Source: JACVRX01 sp963819885
Lineage (GTDB): Bacteria; Actinomycetota; Actinomycetes; Jiangellales; Jiangellaceae
Assembly (NCBI GenBank): GCA_963819885.1
Contig: CAWFXV010000030.1
Coordinates: forward strand, 124,001-188,000
Length of the DNA: 64,000 bases
Direction: 5' to 3'
The translations under genes and the position numbers were made by a program. The first letter of the stretch is position 1. Each line of letters opens with the position of its first letter. Shown here piece by piece: positions 16,519 through 23,485 of this stretch. The notes beneath the pieces were generated by a model, which was given only the letters and a program-made list of their open reading frames with translations, ran no database searches and was not told the origin of the DNA.

Positions 16519-17468
16519 CAGTCGATCAGCGTCCGGCCGGTCAGGTGGAGGAAGACGTCCTCCAGCGTCGACCGGCGCACAAGCACCGACAGCGGCGAAA
16601 GCCCCCGGGCGTGCACGATCGCGGCGCCGTCGTCGCCGTCGTCGGTGTAGAGGAGCAGACGGTCGGGCAGCACCTCGATTCGGGCGGCGAGATCACTGAC
16701 CTTCTCGGCGTAGCGCGCGTGGTCGTCGGCCGCAAACCGTAGCTCGAGCACCTCGCGGGTCGAGTGCTGCTCGATGAGTTGCCGCGGCGAGCCATGCGCG
16801 ACGATCCGGCCGTTGTCCATGACGACGAGTCGGTCGCACAACTGCTCCGCCTCGTCCATGTAGTGCGTGGTCAGCACCAGGGTGACGCCGGTCCGCTTGA
16901 GTCTGAACAGCCGATCCCACAGCAAATGCCGGGCTTGCGGGTCCAGACCAGTGGTGGGCTCGTCCAGTAGCAGGATCTCGGGTTCGTTGATCAGCGCTCG
17001 GGCAATCGTCAGCCGTCGTTTCATGCCACCCGACAACGGTTCGACCTTGCTGTCCGCACGGTCGGTGAGCTGAGCGAACTCCACCAGTTCGGTCGCCCGC
17101 TCGTGAACCGTCGTCCGGGGCAGCCCGAAGTACCGCCCGTAGACCAGCAGGTTTTCGCGGACCGTCAACTCTTCATCGAGAGTGTCGCGTTGGGGTACAA
17201 CGCCTAGCCGGGCGCGGATAGCCGGCCCGTTGGCTTCGGGATCCATACCAAGGACCCGTAGTTCGCCGGCACTGAGTGGAGATACGCAACCGATCATTCG
17301 CATGGCGGAGGTCTTGCCGGCACCGTTCGGGCCGAGGAAGCCGAAGGCCTCGCCCCGGCTGACCGCAAAGTCGATGCCGTCGACTGCGGTGAGCGCACCG
17401 AACCGTTTGGTCAGACCGCGCGCACTGATCAACGTCTCGGACGGGCGTTGATCGGATGCGGCAGCCAC
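16518..17468 (-). CDS. ABC transporter ATPase (NodI/DrrA type)
   Basis: A 316-residue ATPase. Walker A GPNGAGKTS, signature LSGGMKRR, Walker B EILLLDEP followed by TTGLDPQ, and switch histidine TTHYMDEAEQL. The C-terminal DrrA-type extension ends in a segment (RRSTLEDVFLHLTGR) typical of drug- and polyketide-export ATPases. First gene of the exporter operon. This operon lies between recA and DUF3046, which are adjacent in mycobacteria. Confidence 0.92.
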   Translation of the reverse strand: MAAASDQRPSETLISARGLTKRFGALTAVDGIDFAVSRGEAFGFLGPNGAGKTSAMRMIGCVSPLSAGELRVLGMDPEANGPAIRARLGVVPQRDTLDEELTVRENLLVYGRYFGLPRTTVHERATELVEFAQLTDRADSKVEPLSGGMKRRLTIARALINEPEILLLDEPTTGLDPQARHLLWDRLFRLKRTGVTLVLTTHYMDEAEQLCDRLVVMDNGRIVAHGSPRQLIEQHSTREVLELRFAADDHARYAEKVSDLAARIEVLPDRLLLYTDDGDDGAAIVHARGLSPLSVLVRRSTLEDVFLHLTGRTLID

Positions 17469-17528
17469 GTCGATCGACGGTACCTGCCTAGTCCGACCGG
17501 ATGCATGGCACTTTCGAGCGACGGACAG

Positions 17529-17723
17529 CTAGCGCTCGCTCGGCGGAAGCCGCAGCGCGTCGCAGACAGCGCGCCAGACCAGCTTGGGATCCTCGCCGGC
17601 GTCAAGCGCCTGGTGAACGGTCCGGTCGGACAGACCCGCCAGAACCTGGTCGCGAGCCCACGAGTCGGCATATGCCGCACCGAGGTGGCGTTCCATCCGC
17701 CGCCAGAATTCCGTCAACCGCAC
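17529..17723 (-). CDS. DUF3046 protein
   Basis: A 64-residue protein beginning MRLTEFWRRMERHLG and containing DRTVHQALDAGEDPKLVWRAVC, diagnostic of DUF3046 (Rv2738c-like), a small actinobacterial family usually encoded next to recA. Function unknown. The conserved tryptophans and the internal SWARDQVL segment are intact. Confidence 0.9.
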   Translation of the reverse strand: MRLTEFWRRMERHLGAAYADSWARDQVLAGLSDRTVHQALDAGEDPKLVWRAVCDALRLPPSER

Positions 17724-17736
17724 GGCCGCATGAACC

Positions 17737-18117
17737 CTACGACGAGGTCGCGGGTGGGTCGTACGCCGGCTGGTAGAGCGTCAACTCGCCTGCTCCTGGA
17801 ACCTTCAGCCGAGCCGTGATCCCCCAGCCTTCGTCCCGGATCTCGCCGGTGAATTCTGCGCCCTTGGCGGTGAGCTCCGCCATCGTCTTGCCGAGGTCGT
17901 CGCACATCAGCGACACGTCGAACTGCTGGGCGGTGGATCCGGCCTGACCCTGGTACTCCCAGGAGCTGGGATGTACTGCTAGTTCGCTAGGGCCGCTCTT
18001 GAAGATCAGCCAGCCATCGCCGGTGTCAGTGGCTTGGAATCCCAGGACGTCACGGAAAAATGCCCGAGCCGCGTCTTCATCATCTGCATAGACCAGGGCG
18101 TGAATTGCAGTGATCAC
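17737..18117 (-). CDS. VOC (glyoxalase/dioxygenase fold) protein
   Basis: A 126-residue single-module vicinal-oxygen-chelate protein: ALVYADDEDAARAFFRDVLGF opens the first beta-alpha-beta unit and GWGITARLKVPGAGELTLYQP the second. VOC proteins use a divalent metal in lyases, dioxygenases or resistance proteins. The C-terminal glutamate-containing strand (GELTLYQP) is present. The substrate cannot be inferred. Confidence 0.85.
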   Translation of the reverse strand: MITAIHALVYADDEDAARAFFRDVLGFQATDTGDGWLIFKSGPSELAVHPSSWEYQGQAGSTAQQFDVSLMCDDLGKTMAELTAKGAEFTGEIRDEGWGITARLKVPGAGELTLYQPAYDPPATSS

Positions 18118-18159
18118 ACTGAGATCGTAGGGCGCGACGGTGAACGCTCCCGACCCCCG

Positions 18160-18597
18160 TCAGTGGAGCCCACCGTCGATTGGCTCGAGAAAGGCCACCG
18201 GGATTGTCCGGCCCGCTCGCCGTGCGTACTTCGCGACACCGGGTACTTGCCCGAGCACGACGTCGTTCCACATCGCGTCGCGCTCTCCATCAACCAGCTC
18301 ACGAGGCCGTACGAGAAGCTTCTTGTCCCTCACTTGCACCTCGGCCACGTCCGCCGCGCGCAGGTTTCGGAACCAGTCCGGGTCGTGGGCCGAGCCAGAC
18401 GCCGTACCCCACACGACCAGCCCCGCGGCGGTCTCCAGGAACCGCACGGGCGTCGAACGCGGGATTCCCGTCCGTCGGCCCGGTGTCGTAATGATGAGGA
18501 CGTGGACGTCCTTACCGCCACCGGAGAGTCGGCCGTCGAGAACTCGGTACATCCACACACCGATTCGGTTCCCAATCCGAGTCAACCTGCGCTTCAA
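18160..18597 (-). CDS. Deazaflavin (F420)-dependent nitroreductase family protein
   Basis: A 145-residue protein of the Ddn/FDOR-A family: basic N-terminal helix, then VLIITTPGRRTGIPRSTPVRF, which forms the F420-binding strand-turn, and DPDWFRNLRAADVAEVQV. Members reduce nitroimidazoles, quinones or other substrates with F420H2. It lies in a run of small redox and DinB enzymes and is divergent from the PPOX gene. Cofactor assignment is by family only. Confidence 0.85.
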   Translation of the reverse strand: MKRRLTRIGNRIGVWMYRVLDGRLSGGGKDVHVLIITTPGRRTGIPRSTPVRFLETAAGLVVWGTASGSAHDPDWFRNLRAADVAEVQVRDKKLLVRPRELVDGERDAMWNDVVLGQVPGVAKYARRAGRTIPVAFLEPIDGGLH

Positions 18598-18681
18598 GTG
18601 TCGTTCGACTCTCCGTCCTGGTGATATTGGTCGCTGGGTCGAGTGGGTTCGCCGGGCAGGAGCTTAGGGCAGAGTGTCGCT

Positions 18682-19125
18682 ATGGCGGTATTGAGTGCAG
18701 CAGCACGGCGGGTGATCGAGTCCGGCGCACTGGCGCATCTGGTCACGATCAACGACGATGGTTCTCCGCAGGTCAGCGTGGTCTGGGTCGAGTTCGACGG
18801 TGACGAGTTGGTCGCCGGTCACCTGGACAGTCGCCAACGCAAGCTGCACAACATTCGTCGCGACCCGCGTGTCGCCGTGTCCTTTGAAGGATCGGGCGCG
18901 AACCAGATCGGCATGCGGGACTACCTGGTGATACACGGCAAGGCCACAGTGACGGAGGGCGGCGCTCCCGAGTTGTTGCACCGCCTCGCTCAGACCTACA
19001 TCGGCCCCAGCACCGTGTTTCCGCCGTTTCCTCATCCTCCGCCAGGCTTCGTTACTCATATAGCAATCAGCCGTATTGCCGGCAGCGGTCCCTGGCTCGA
19101 GTCGGCATCGACCGAGGACGGTTGA
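18682..19125 (+). CDS. PPOX-class F420/FMN-dependent protein
   Basis: A 147-residue split-barrel flavin/F420 protein. The N-terminus AAARRVIESGALAHLVTIN and the RQRKLHNIRRDPRVAVSFEG segment (Rv1155/Rv2074-like phosphate-binding arginines and lysines) are typical. ATG 18682 starts the homology. It ends one base before the DinB ATG at 19127, so the two are probably co-translated. Confidence 0.85.
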   Translation: MAVLSAAARRVIESGALAHLVTINDDGSPQVSVVWVEFDGDELVAGHLDSRQRKLHNIRRDPRVAVSFEGSGANQIGMRDYLVIHGKATVTEGGAPELLHRLAQTYIGPSTVFPPFPHPPPGFVTHIAISRIAGSGPWLESASTEDG

Positions 19126-19126
19126 C

Positions 19127-19648
19127 ATGGCAGCCGTAGACATCTTGGTCGACGCCTTTGGCCGGATTCGTCAGATCGTCCACCAGGTCGTCGATGGTCG
19201 GACGCTGGAAGAGCTGGCATTCCGCGTCGAGAGTGAAGCGAATTCGATCGGGTGGCTGGTCTGGCACTTGACCCGGATCCAAGACGATCACGTGGCCGAT
19301 GTGGCGCAGACCGAGCAGGTGTGGAAGGCCGCCGGCTGGTACCAACAGTTTGGGTTGCCTTTTCCACTGTCCGCGACCGGCTATGGGCACAGTGGTGCCG
19401 ACGTAGCGGCAGTCCAGGTCCGTTCAGGAGAGTTGTTGACGGGCTATTACGACGCGGTCCACGAGGCGACGATCAGATACCTCGAGCGCCTTACTGATGC
19501 CGACTTCGCCCGCATCGTCGACACTTCGTGGGACCCGCCGGTGACGCTGGCCGTGCGCCTGGTCAGTGTGATCAGCGACGACCTCCAGCATGCTGGGCAG
19601 GCCGCCTTCATCGCCGGTGTGCTTCGCCGACGACCCGATACGACCTGA
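19127..19648 (+). CDS. DinB/DUF664 family protein
   Basis: A 173-residue four-helix DinB-like protein. Metal-ligand-type histidines are in NSIGWLVWHLTRIQDDH and near VISDDLQHAGQAAFIAG. Family members are mycothiol- or bacillithiol-dependent transferases, such as maleylpyruvate isomerase-like enzymes; mycothiol use fits an actinomycete. ATG 19127 is chosen, directly after the stop of the PPOX gene. Confidence 0.85.
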   Translation: MAAVDILVDAFGRIRQIVHQVVDGRTLEELAFRVESEANSIGWLVWHLTRIQDDHVADVAQTEQVWKAAGWYQQFGLPFPLSATGYGHSGADVAAVQVRSGELLTGYYDAVHEATIRYLERLTDADFARIVDTSWDPPVTLAVRLVSVISDDLQHAGQAAFIAGVLRRRPDTT

Positions 19649-19663
19649 AGTTAGGGGGTGCCA

Positions 19664-20062
19664 ATGGCCGAAGAGTCGGTTCTGCTCGACAAGGTACAGC
19701 TGTATTGGGAGTACCCGGGCGCAGACGTGGATCGTGCTCACGAGATCTACCACGACGACGCGGTACTGGAGTTTCCACAGTCAGGAGAGCGGTTCGAAGG
19801 CGTTGCCACCTTCACTGAATGGCGCCGTCGATACCCGGCCGACGTCAGCTACCGGGTTCGACGGCTCACAGCACGTGCGGACCTGGTCATCGTCGAGTGC
19901 TTGGTCAGCTACAACGGTGGTCCTTGGCAGTACGGGGTCCAATTACTCGAGTTCCGAGGCGACAGAGTGGCGCGCGAGCGGATCTACGTGATGGAGGGCT
20001 GGGAGGCCCCCGAGTGGCGCGCTCCCTGGCGCGCGGATACGCCGGCAGACCCGACTGCCTGA
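19664..20062 (+). CDS. SnoaL/NTF2-like protein
   Basis: A 132-residue alpha+beta cone-fold protein: N-terminal helix, then ADVDRAHEIYHDDAVLEFPQSGERFEG, which is the NTF2-like pocket entry, and the C-terminal strand pair YGVQLLEFRGDRVARERIYVMEGWEAPEWR. The start ATG 19664 has AGGGGG five nucleotides upstream. Members are isomerases, hydrolases or ligand-binding proteins; no activity can be assigned. Confidence 0.83.
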   Translation: MAEESVLLDKVQLYWEYPGADVDRAHEIYHDDAVLEFPQSGERFEGVATFTEWRRRYPADVSYRVRRLTARADLVIVECLVSYNGGPWQYGVQLLEFRGDRVARERIYVMEGWEAPEWRAPWRADTPADPTA

Positions 20063-20084
20063 CACCCAACGACAGATTCTCAGC

Positions 20085-20441
20085 TCAGGCCGAGGAGTTC
20101 AGTAAGTCGGCGAAGGCGGTGAGGTCGTCGTCGGGATACACAGGCCAGGCGTCCAGGCCGGGCGGGGCGTCGATCAGCGCGCTGAGCGCGGACGGGGCGA
20201 GACTGCCCACCCGCACGCTGCCGTCGTCCCAGAGACCGGACAGGGACGTCTCGACGTTGGATTCTGCAGTTGGCGTGGCGATGGCAGCCCATTGCATGAG
20301 GGCGTGCGGAACGCGCCCGGTGAGCTGGCAGACCTGCGCCCAGGTCAGCGGGTTTTGGCCATCGTCGAGCTCAACCGGATGGAGAACGCGGACATATGCG
20401 GCGAAGTCGCGCGCTGGTACGAGACCAGCGTTCATGCTCAC
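20085..20441 (-). CDS. Conserved hypothetical protein, possibly shortened
   Basis: A 118-residue protein. The segment ARDFAAYVRVLHPVELDDG followed by WAQVCQLTGRVPHALMQW resembles the N-terminal half of a longer actinobacterial hypothetical family in which this block is followed by a second, larger part. Here the rest is short and low in similarity, so it may be truncated or a compact variant. No function known. Confidence 0.6.
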   Translation of the reverse strand: MSMNAGLVPARDFAAYVRVLHPVELDDGQNPLTWAQVCQLTGRVPHALMQWAAIATPTAESNVETSLSGLWDDGSVRVGSLAPSALSALIDAPPGLDAWPVYPDDDLTAFADLLNSSA

Positions 20442-20489
20442 GGCTTCAGTACAGTCGATCGCAGCTAAGCGAGAAAGGACGGGAGCCCA

Positions 20490-20777
20490 ATGTCATTTCA
20501 GGCATACCTGGACAACATCGAGGACAAGACCGGATTAACGCCCCGGGAATTCATCGCGCTCGCGCACAAGCGCGGCTTCGACGAGTCGACGAAGGCCGGC
20601 CCCATCGTGGAATGGCTCAAGGACGACTATGACCTCGGGCGCGGGCACGCGATGGCGCTAGTGCATGTCATCAAGAACGGCGAGAAGATCGACGCCAAGC
20701 ACGTGGGAACGACCGGCACTCACCGCGACGAGTCCGACACGCTTTGGCTTGACGGAAAGCAGAACCGTCCGAACTGA
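20490..20777 (+). CDS. DUF4287 protein
   Basis: A 95-residue protein of the DUF4287 family: MSFQAYLDNIEDKTGLTPREF, then WLKDDYDLGRGHAMALVHVIKNG. The helical segment with DLGRGHAMAL is the family hallmark. Many members are linked to DNA-binding or AraC-type proteins, but no function is established. Preceded by a purine-rich ribosome site (AAAGGACGGGAG). Confidence 0.85.
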   Translation: MSFQAYLDNIEDKTGLTPREFIALAHKRGFDESTKAGPIVEWLKDDYDLGRGHAMALVHVIKNGEKIDAKHVGTTGTHRDESDTLWLDGKQNRPN

Positions 20778-20847
20778 GCCTCGTCAGCGTTCGGTGCCGA
20801 ACCGGAGGAGCTCACCGCCCGGGCCGCCTCGTTCAAGGCGAGCTCGA

Positions 20848-22431
20848 TCAGGCGGCGAGGTCTTCGGTGAGGTTTTCGGCGTTGATTGCCGCGATCAGGT
20901 CGTGGTCGGTGGTCGCCACGAGTTCGGCATGCATTCGCTGGATGAGGGCCCGTTCGGCGGCTTGGGCGGCGCGCCGGTTTCGGCGAGTGATGCGGGCCCG
21001 GTCCCGGATGGTCGCGGCGACTTGGGCCCAGCGGTCCACGTCCGGCAGCCGATCCGGTGGCGCGGTTTCGTCCTCGGCGGGCTCCGGTGGTGGTTCGCCC
21101 GTGGGGAAGAAGTAATAGTCGTCGAACTCGATCGGGACCGGTCTGCGTCTGGGCGGATCGCCACTTCGCCCGGTGGCCGCGACCGGCTGCATGGGCATGG
21201 TGGTGTAGGTGCGGCCCAACGGGCTGGTCTGGGTCAGCGCCCCCGTGTCTGGGTCGAGGACGTGGGCCCAGCCGCCATGCGTCTTCGCATTGTGATCACC
21301 CGGGCACAGCGTCGCCAGGTTGGTCACGCTGGTCGGCCCGGCCGGAAACGGGGTGACGTGGTCGGCCTGCAAATGCTGCCGGTGGCCGCAGCCGCGGGCG
21401 GCGCACACCCCGCCGGTGCGGGTCTGCAGGAATCGGCGCATCGCCGTGGTGGGCCGGTAGCTCTTGATGTCTTGGGTGACCAGGTGCCCGTCGACCGGGT
21501 CGGTCAGTAGTCTCTGCCATACGCTGGCTTCGGCCATCAGCTGGCGGGCCACGCTGGCCGGGATCGGGCCGACGCCGGACAGCTCACCGGGGGCGTCATC
21601 CGCGCCGACCAGGGCCGAGAGCGGGATGGTGACCTGCCCGACCAGACCCCCGCCGGATGAACCCTGCTCGGCGCCGGTGAGCAAGCCGACGGCGGCGTCG
21701 AAGCGGAGTTGGTCCAGGGTGCCGGCCCGGCCCTCGGCCTGCCACCGCCTGGCGAGGGCGTCGACGGCGGCGTGGCAGGCGGCGGTGTCCTGTACCGGCC
21801 CGACGACACCGAACACGCCGTGGCCATGGACGGTATCGGTGCTGTGCCACACCCGCCGCTCGGCCCTCGTGTCGGCCGCGGCCTGCTCGGCCCGGGACGG
21901 ATCCGCCTCCAGCACCGCCCGGGTAGTGCGCCAGGCCCACTGCCGCAGCGTCCAGCCCGAACCGGACGCCTGCCGGCACTGCGAGTGCCCGGCGAGCAGC
22001 TCCTCCACCACGGCAGTTCGCAGCGAAAGGTTGCCGGCCAGCGGCGCGGTCTCCCGATCCAGCAGCCTCGCGTGTTCGAGTCGGATTAGACCCGTGGCGA
22101 GAGCGTCCGCGACGGCCGGAATGTCGCGCAGGAACTGCGCAAACGAGATCTTGATCGAGGCCGCGACCTGGGAGCAACCGTACGCTGCGCGCACCTCGGT
22201 GATCACCAGCCGATCAGTGTCGAGGCGGTGAACCTCTTCGTCCGCTGCCGATTCGAACGCCGGGTACGTCTGCTTGAGCTGGGCCAGCCCAGCACCCTCC
22301 GCCGCGGCCACCCAGCCGGCCAGCCGGGCCGCCGCCAGCGCGTAGCCCAGCGCGGCATCGGCGTCCAACGACCCGACATTGACACCGGCCAACGCCGCCG
22401 CCAACCCCGCCCCGGACAGATCCTCGAACAT
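20848..22431 (-). CDS. DUF222/HNH endonuclease (13E12 family)
   Basis: A 527-residue protein with an N-terminal DUF222 helical region and a C-terminal HNH motif: CAARGCGHRQHLQADHVTPF, with LATLCPGDHNAKTHGG supplying the last cysteine and histidine. It resembles the REP13E12 proteins dispersed in mycobacterial genomes and used as phage attachment sites. ATG 22431 (MFEDLSG) is preferred over a TTG at 22461. It is probably a selfish or DNA-processing gene with no operon partner here. Confidence 0.85.
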   Translation of the reverse strand: MFEDLSGAGLAAALAGVNVGSLDADAALGYALAAARLAGWVAAAEGAGLAQLKQTYPAFESAADEEVHRLDTDRLVITEVRAAYGCSQVAASIKISFAQFLRDIPAVADALATGLIRLEHARLLDRETAPLAGNLSLRTAVVEELLAGHSQCRQASGSGWTLRQWAWRTTRAVLEADPSRAEQAAADTRAERRVWHSTDTVHGHGVFGVVGPVQDTAACHAAVDALARRWQAEGRAGTLDQLRFDAAVGLLTGAEQGSSGGGLVGQVTIPLSALVGADDAPGELSGVGPIPASVARQLMAEASVWQRLLTDPVDGHLVTQDIKSYRPTTAMRRFLQTRTGGVCAARGCGHRQHLQADHVTPFPAGPTSVTNLATLCPGDHNAKTHGGWAHVLDPDTGALTQTSPLGRTYTTMPMQPVAATGRSGDPPRRRPVPIEFDDYYFFPTGEPPPEPAEDETAPPDRLPDVDRWAQVAATIRDRARITRRNRRAAQAAERALIQRMHAELVATTDHDLIAAINAENLTEDLAA

Positions 22432-22580
22432 GCTCCCAATCGTACAGACGTTCGACGACAACCCCGGCGGTCATCCACAGACCCCCTCGTGCCAAGAACT
22501 CCCGAACTCAGCGGCATTCTCACGCTCCGCTGCGCGGACCAGTGCCTGGACCCGGCGGCGAGGATTCGGGTGCGCCTCGG

Positions 22581-23312
22581 TCACGAGCCGGCGGCGGGTA
22601 CTCCCTTGACCAGCAGCCACCCGGCGAGTCCGAGCTCGCCCACAACCGCGGGCGCGAGCAGGAAAGCGGAGGCCAGGCCACCGTGGCCCTCTACGAGGAG
22701 GCTGGCCAGGCTATCGGCGATATAGCCGACGCCTGCAGCAACCAGCAGGCCACCGAATGCTCGCGGGACGTATCGCGACCGGTAGAGCAGGAGACCGAGC
22801 ACGACCAGATGGACACCAAAGAACACGAGGGCGACAAGAAAGCCCGTGCCAAAAGTGTCGATTGCCGTTAATGCCAGGGCCTCCTGCTGCCTTGCGTCGC
22901 TGCCAGGCGTCGGTTCGGACCGGGTGAGAAGCAGGTATGCATCGAACAGGTAGACCAGGAGCGCGCCCAGCATCGCGGAGTAGACGAGCCTGAAGGCTGC
23001 GGCGGCCAGTGAGCCCACGCGGCTGACCGGTGCCAGGAGGACGTAGAACATGACCGAGAGGGCAACATCGATGACGACGATCACGATCCAGGAGACGAGA
23101 CTGCCGGCGAACAACCACCGGGACTCAGCGACGTTCCCCGCAGTGGCTGTCGCATTACCTGGGACAACCAGGGTTTCCAGCACGATCGGCGCAAACGCGC
23201 CGAACACGGCGAGGATCACGTACAGAAGTCCGGTGACTCGCGCGAGGCGCTGTCGGGACCCCATGTCTGGCTGAGCGAGTGCCCGAGGGCTTTCGAGCAC
23301 AGCTACGTTCAT
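22581..23312 (-). CDS. DUF4386 membrane protein
   Basis: A 243-residue protein with about six TM helices. The start RLARVTGLLYVILAVFGAFAP and the loop LLLTRSEPTPGSD are typical of DUF4386 proteins, which are usually under control of an adjacent TetR-family repressor. No tetR gene lies next to it here, but two palindromes 48-78 bp upstream of its start could be the operator. Function unknown. Confidence 0.82.
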   Translation of the reverse strand: MNVAVLESPRALAQPDMGSRQRLARVTGLLYVILAVFGAFAPIVLETLVVPGNATATAGNVAESRWLFAGSLVSWIVIVVIDVALSVMFYVLLAPVSRVGSLAAAAFRLVYSAMLGALLVYLFDAYLLLTRSEPTPGSDARQQEALALTAIDTFGTGFLVALVFFGVHLVVLGLLLYRSRYVPRAFGGLLVAAGVGYIADSLASLLVEGHGGLASAFLLAPAVVGELGLAGWLLVKGVPAAGS

Positions 23313-23359
23313 AGGTCGCTCCTCGCCTCCGTACGGTCAGCCACCCGATGCGGGCTGGC

Positions 23360-23390
23360 CTTACGTCGTAAGGTTACCTTACATCGTAAG
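23360..23390. promoter_or_regulatory. Twin TetR-type palindromes
   Basis: Two near-identical 13-bp inverted repeats, CTTACGTCGTAAG (23360-23372) and CTTACATCGTAAG (23378-23390), with centres 18 bp apart. They sit in an AT-rich island in the divergent region between DUF4386 and lhr. The size and spacing are typical of two TetR-family dimers binding cooperatively. Confidence 0.7.
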
Positions 23391-23485
23391 ATAGTCAAGC
23401 CCTGCGACCAGCCATGAGCGCCGGCTTACAGGCTGGGACGGCGGCGCCTCGCCACGTTGTCAGTCACTCGGGTGAGGATGGACCC

